DNA of 7,101 bases, taken from an uncultured Clostridia bacterium. Lineage in GTDB: Bacteria; Bacillota; Clostridia; Lachnospirales; Lachnospiraceae. Made by a program: the position numbers and the translations under genes. The first letter of the stretch is position 1, and each line of letters begins with the position of its first letter. Of the stretch, positions 6,222-7,101 are shown piece after piece. The DNA is taken from NCBI GenBank assembly GCA_946186175.1, contig CAMHMG010000157.1:1-7101 (forward strand). Direction: 5' to 3'. The notes beneath the pieces are model-generated. The model made no database searches, had not been told where the DNA came from, and saw nothing but the letters and a program-made list of their open reading frames with translations.

Positions 6222-7061
6222 TTAAATGCTGGCTAAAGTCTGTATGGCATCTTTCTTAATGATAAGAGTAAAGTGCTCAGAGAAATAATATGGCATCGCA
6301 TAATTACCTTTGACTTTAGTGCCGTATTCACTGAGGAGATTACAAGTCTTCTGATAGCTTTCCGTATTGCCGGTATTATTATGGACTATCAGGTAATACA
6401 AATTATCAATAGGACTCTTATATAATGAATTGTCATCCTGATAAATAGATGAAACCATAGAGGCAGCTTTGCTGATGTCGTTGATGTTTTGGAATGAGAA
6501 GATGCGATAGTTTATAGCATCTATCTCTTTCTTTTTGTTTTTGTTTTTATCCTTCTGGTTGTCTGTACTCTTGGTAGCATTTTCCCGAAGCGAAGCAGAA
6601 AGAGGTATGAACCCTGAGTAATTACCGGATTCATTCTGTTTCTTGGCTTGTTCAATATTCTCAACAATATTGGTAAGAGTATCAAGCAATGAGGAAGTAG
6701 ATTCTAATAAGGACAGTTCATCATTTTCAGAATCAGGCGTTTCATCTGATTCATCATCAACCTCAATATCAGTATATTTTGAAAAACGGGAAAAACGCGT
6801 ATCAAGTTCTTCAGGATCCTCTACTTTGGTAATTATTAATATCAAGCATTCCGGTGAAATTGGTATGGCTTCAATCATTAATGGAATATCATTAGCTTCA
6901 AATCCTAGTTCTTCTGAAGCCTGTTCCATCATCTCTCGAAAAAGCTCCTTGGCTTTATCTGTTCCATATGCTAATTCATTAAGCATTAATTCTCTATCAG
7001 CTAGATCTGCTTTATTCAAAGTACAGCGAATCTGATTCTCGCTTAGGCGTTCTAATTTCAT
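6222..7061 (-). CDS. mecA: Adaptor protein MecA
   Basis: In Bacillus, MecA brings substrates such as ComK to the ClpC unfoldase and helps ClpC form active hexamers with ClpP; here the targets are unknown. The 279-residue protein has the two-domain MecA layout. The N-terminal substrate-binding domain (1 to about 93) opens with MKLERLSENQIRCTL and includes the helix ELFREMMEQASEELGF (39-54). The C-terminal ClpC-binding domain (about 184-277) has YRIFSFQNINDISKAA (185-200), a YYLIV strand (222-226), LLSEYG (242-247) and FSEHFTLIIKKDAIQTL (260-276). The linker (about 94-183) is long, first acidic and serine-rich, then Lys/Asn-rich (DNQKDKNKNKKKE), and probably disordered. B. subtilis MecA is shorter, about 218 residues, mainly in this linker. 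GGAG lies eight bases before the ATG, and a TATAAT box stands upstream. The gene seems to be monocistronic, ending at the hairpin at 6169-6200. Confidence 0.92.
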   Translation of the reverse strand: MKLERLSENQIRCTLNKADLADRELMLNELAYGTDKAKELFREMMEQASEELGFEANDIPLMIEAIPISPECLILIITKVEDPEELDTRFSRFSKYTDIEVDDESDETPDSENDELSLLESTSSLLDTLTNIVENIEQAKKQNESGNYSGFIPLSASLRENATKSTDNQKDKNKNKKKEIDAINYRIFSFQNINDISKAASMVSSIYQDDNSLYKSPIDNLYYLIVHNNTGNTESYQKTCNLLSEYGTKVKGNYAMPYYFSEHFTLIIKKDAIQTLASI

Positions 7062-7085
7062 AGAATCATCTCCTTTTGTATCTTT

Positions 7086-7091
7086 ATTATA
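7086..7091 (-). promoter_or_regulatory. Probable -10 box of mecA
   Basis: A consensus TATAAT on the minus strand lies 24 bases upstream of the mecA ATG, with AAAGGAG between them. The matching -35 box would fall near 7109-7114, beyond the window, so the promoter is only half visible. Confidence 0.55.
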
Positions 7092-7101
7092 TAGTATATC
7101 G

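Noticed and set aside
6169..6223. A strong AAAGGAGG on the plus strand before a TTG, suggesting a tiny gene
   Set aside because: The frame is only about a dozen codons long, and the GGAGG is one arm of the mecA terminator hairpin.
6643..7035. A 130-codon plus-strand open frame opposite mecA
   Set aside because: The translation is a Ser-rich complement of the mecA acidic linker and N-terminal domain, with no recognisable domain. It is an antisense shadow.
1..7101. CRISPR array, transposase, phage or toxin-antitoxin genes
   Set aside because: No regularly spaced repeats, no mobile-element genes and no tRNA or rRNA were seen. The genes are ordinary chromosomal ones with similar base composition.

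Overview
This AT-rich window carries five protein-coding genes. All look like those of a low-GC Firmicute, most likely an anaerobic member of the Clostridia close to Lachnospiraceae (Butyrivibrio/Roseburia-like). That placement rests on the MecA adaptor, the DegS-like cytoplasmic kinase homologue, the secreted serine D,D-carboxypeptidase, the strong AGGAG-type ribosome binding sites and the codon use; it is an inference from gene content, not a database match.

Layout. A GGDEF diguanylate cyclase lies on the plus strand at the left (3-1427). Its reading frame is open to the window edge, so its N-terminus is outside the window. It converges on a minus-strand block across a shared bidirectional terminator (1431-1487). 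Read in the direction of transcription, from right to left, that block is: mecA (7061-6222), which ends at a hairpin; a 258-base gap holding a 52-bp perfect palindrome and a near-consensus sigma-A promoter (6002-6030); a membrane-anchored D-alanyl-D-alanine carboxypeptidase (5963-4527); a 179-base gap full of hairpins (4348-4526); a DegS-like protein (4347-3211); and argS (3182-1497), only 28 bases further on. No convincing terminator was found between the carboxypeptidase and the DegS-like gene, so carboxypeptidase, DegS-like gene and argS may form one transcript with a structured spacer.

How the genes work together. They cover c-di-GMP signalling, ClpC-dependent proteolysis, cell-wall maturation and tRNA charging, and do not form one evident pathway. 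The most unusual gene is the DegS-like protein. It keeps a full Bergerat ATP-binding domain and an ERxRxA lead-in to the H-box. The phosphoacceptor histidine is Asn184, the next acidic residue is Arg, and the glutamine of the phosphatase motif is Glu. It looks like a pseudo-histidine kinase with no response regulator nearby, in tight linkage with argS. The other points worth a second look are the 52-bp palindrome, the multi-hairpin spacer upstream of the pseudokinase, and the KNG variant of the third active-site motif in the carboxypeptidase.
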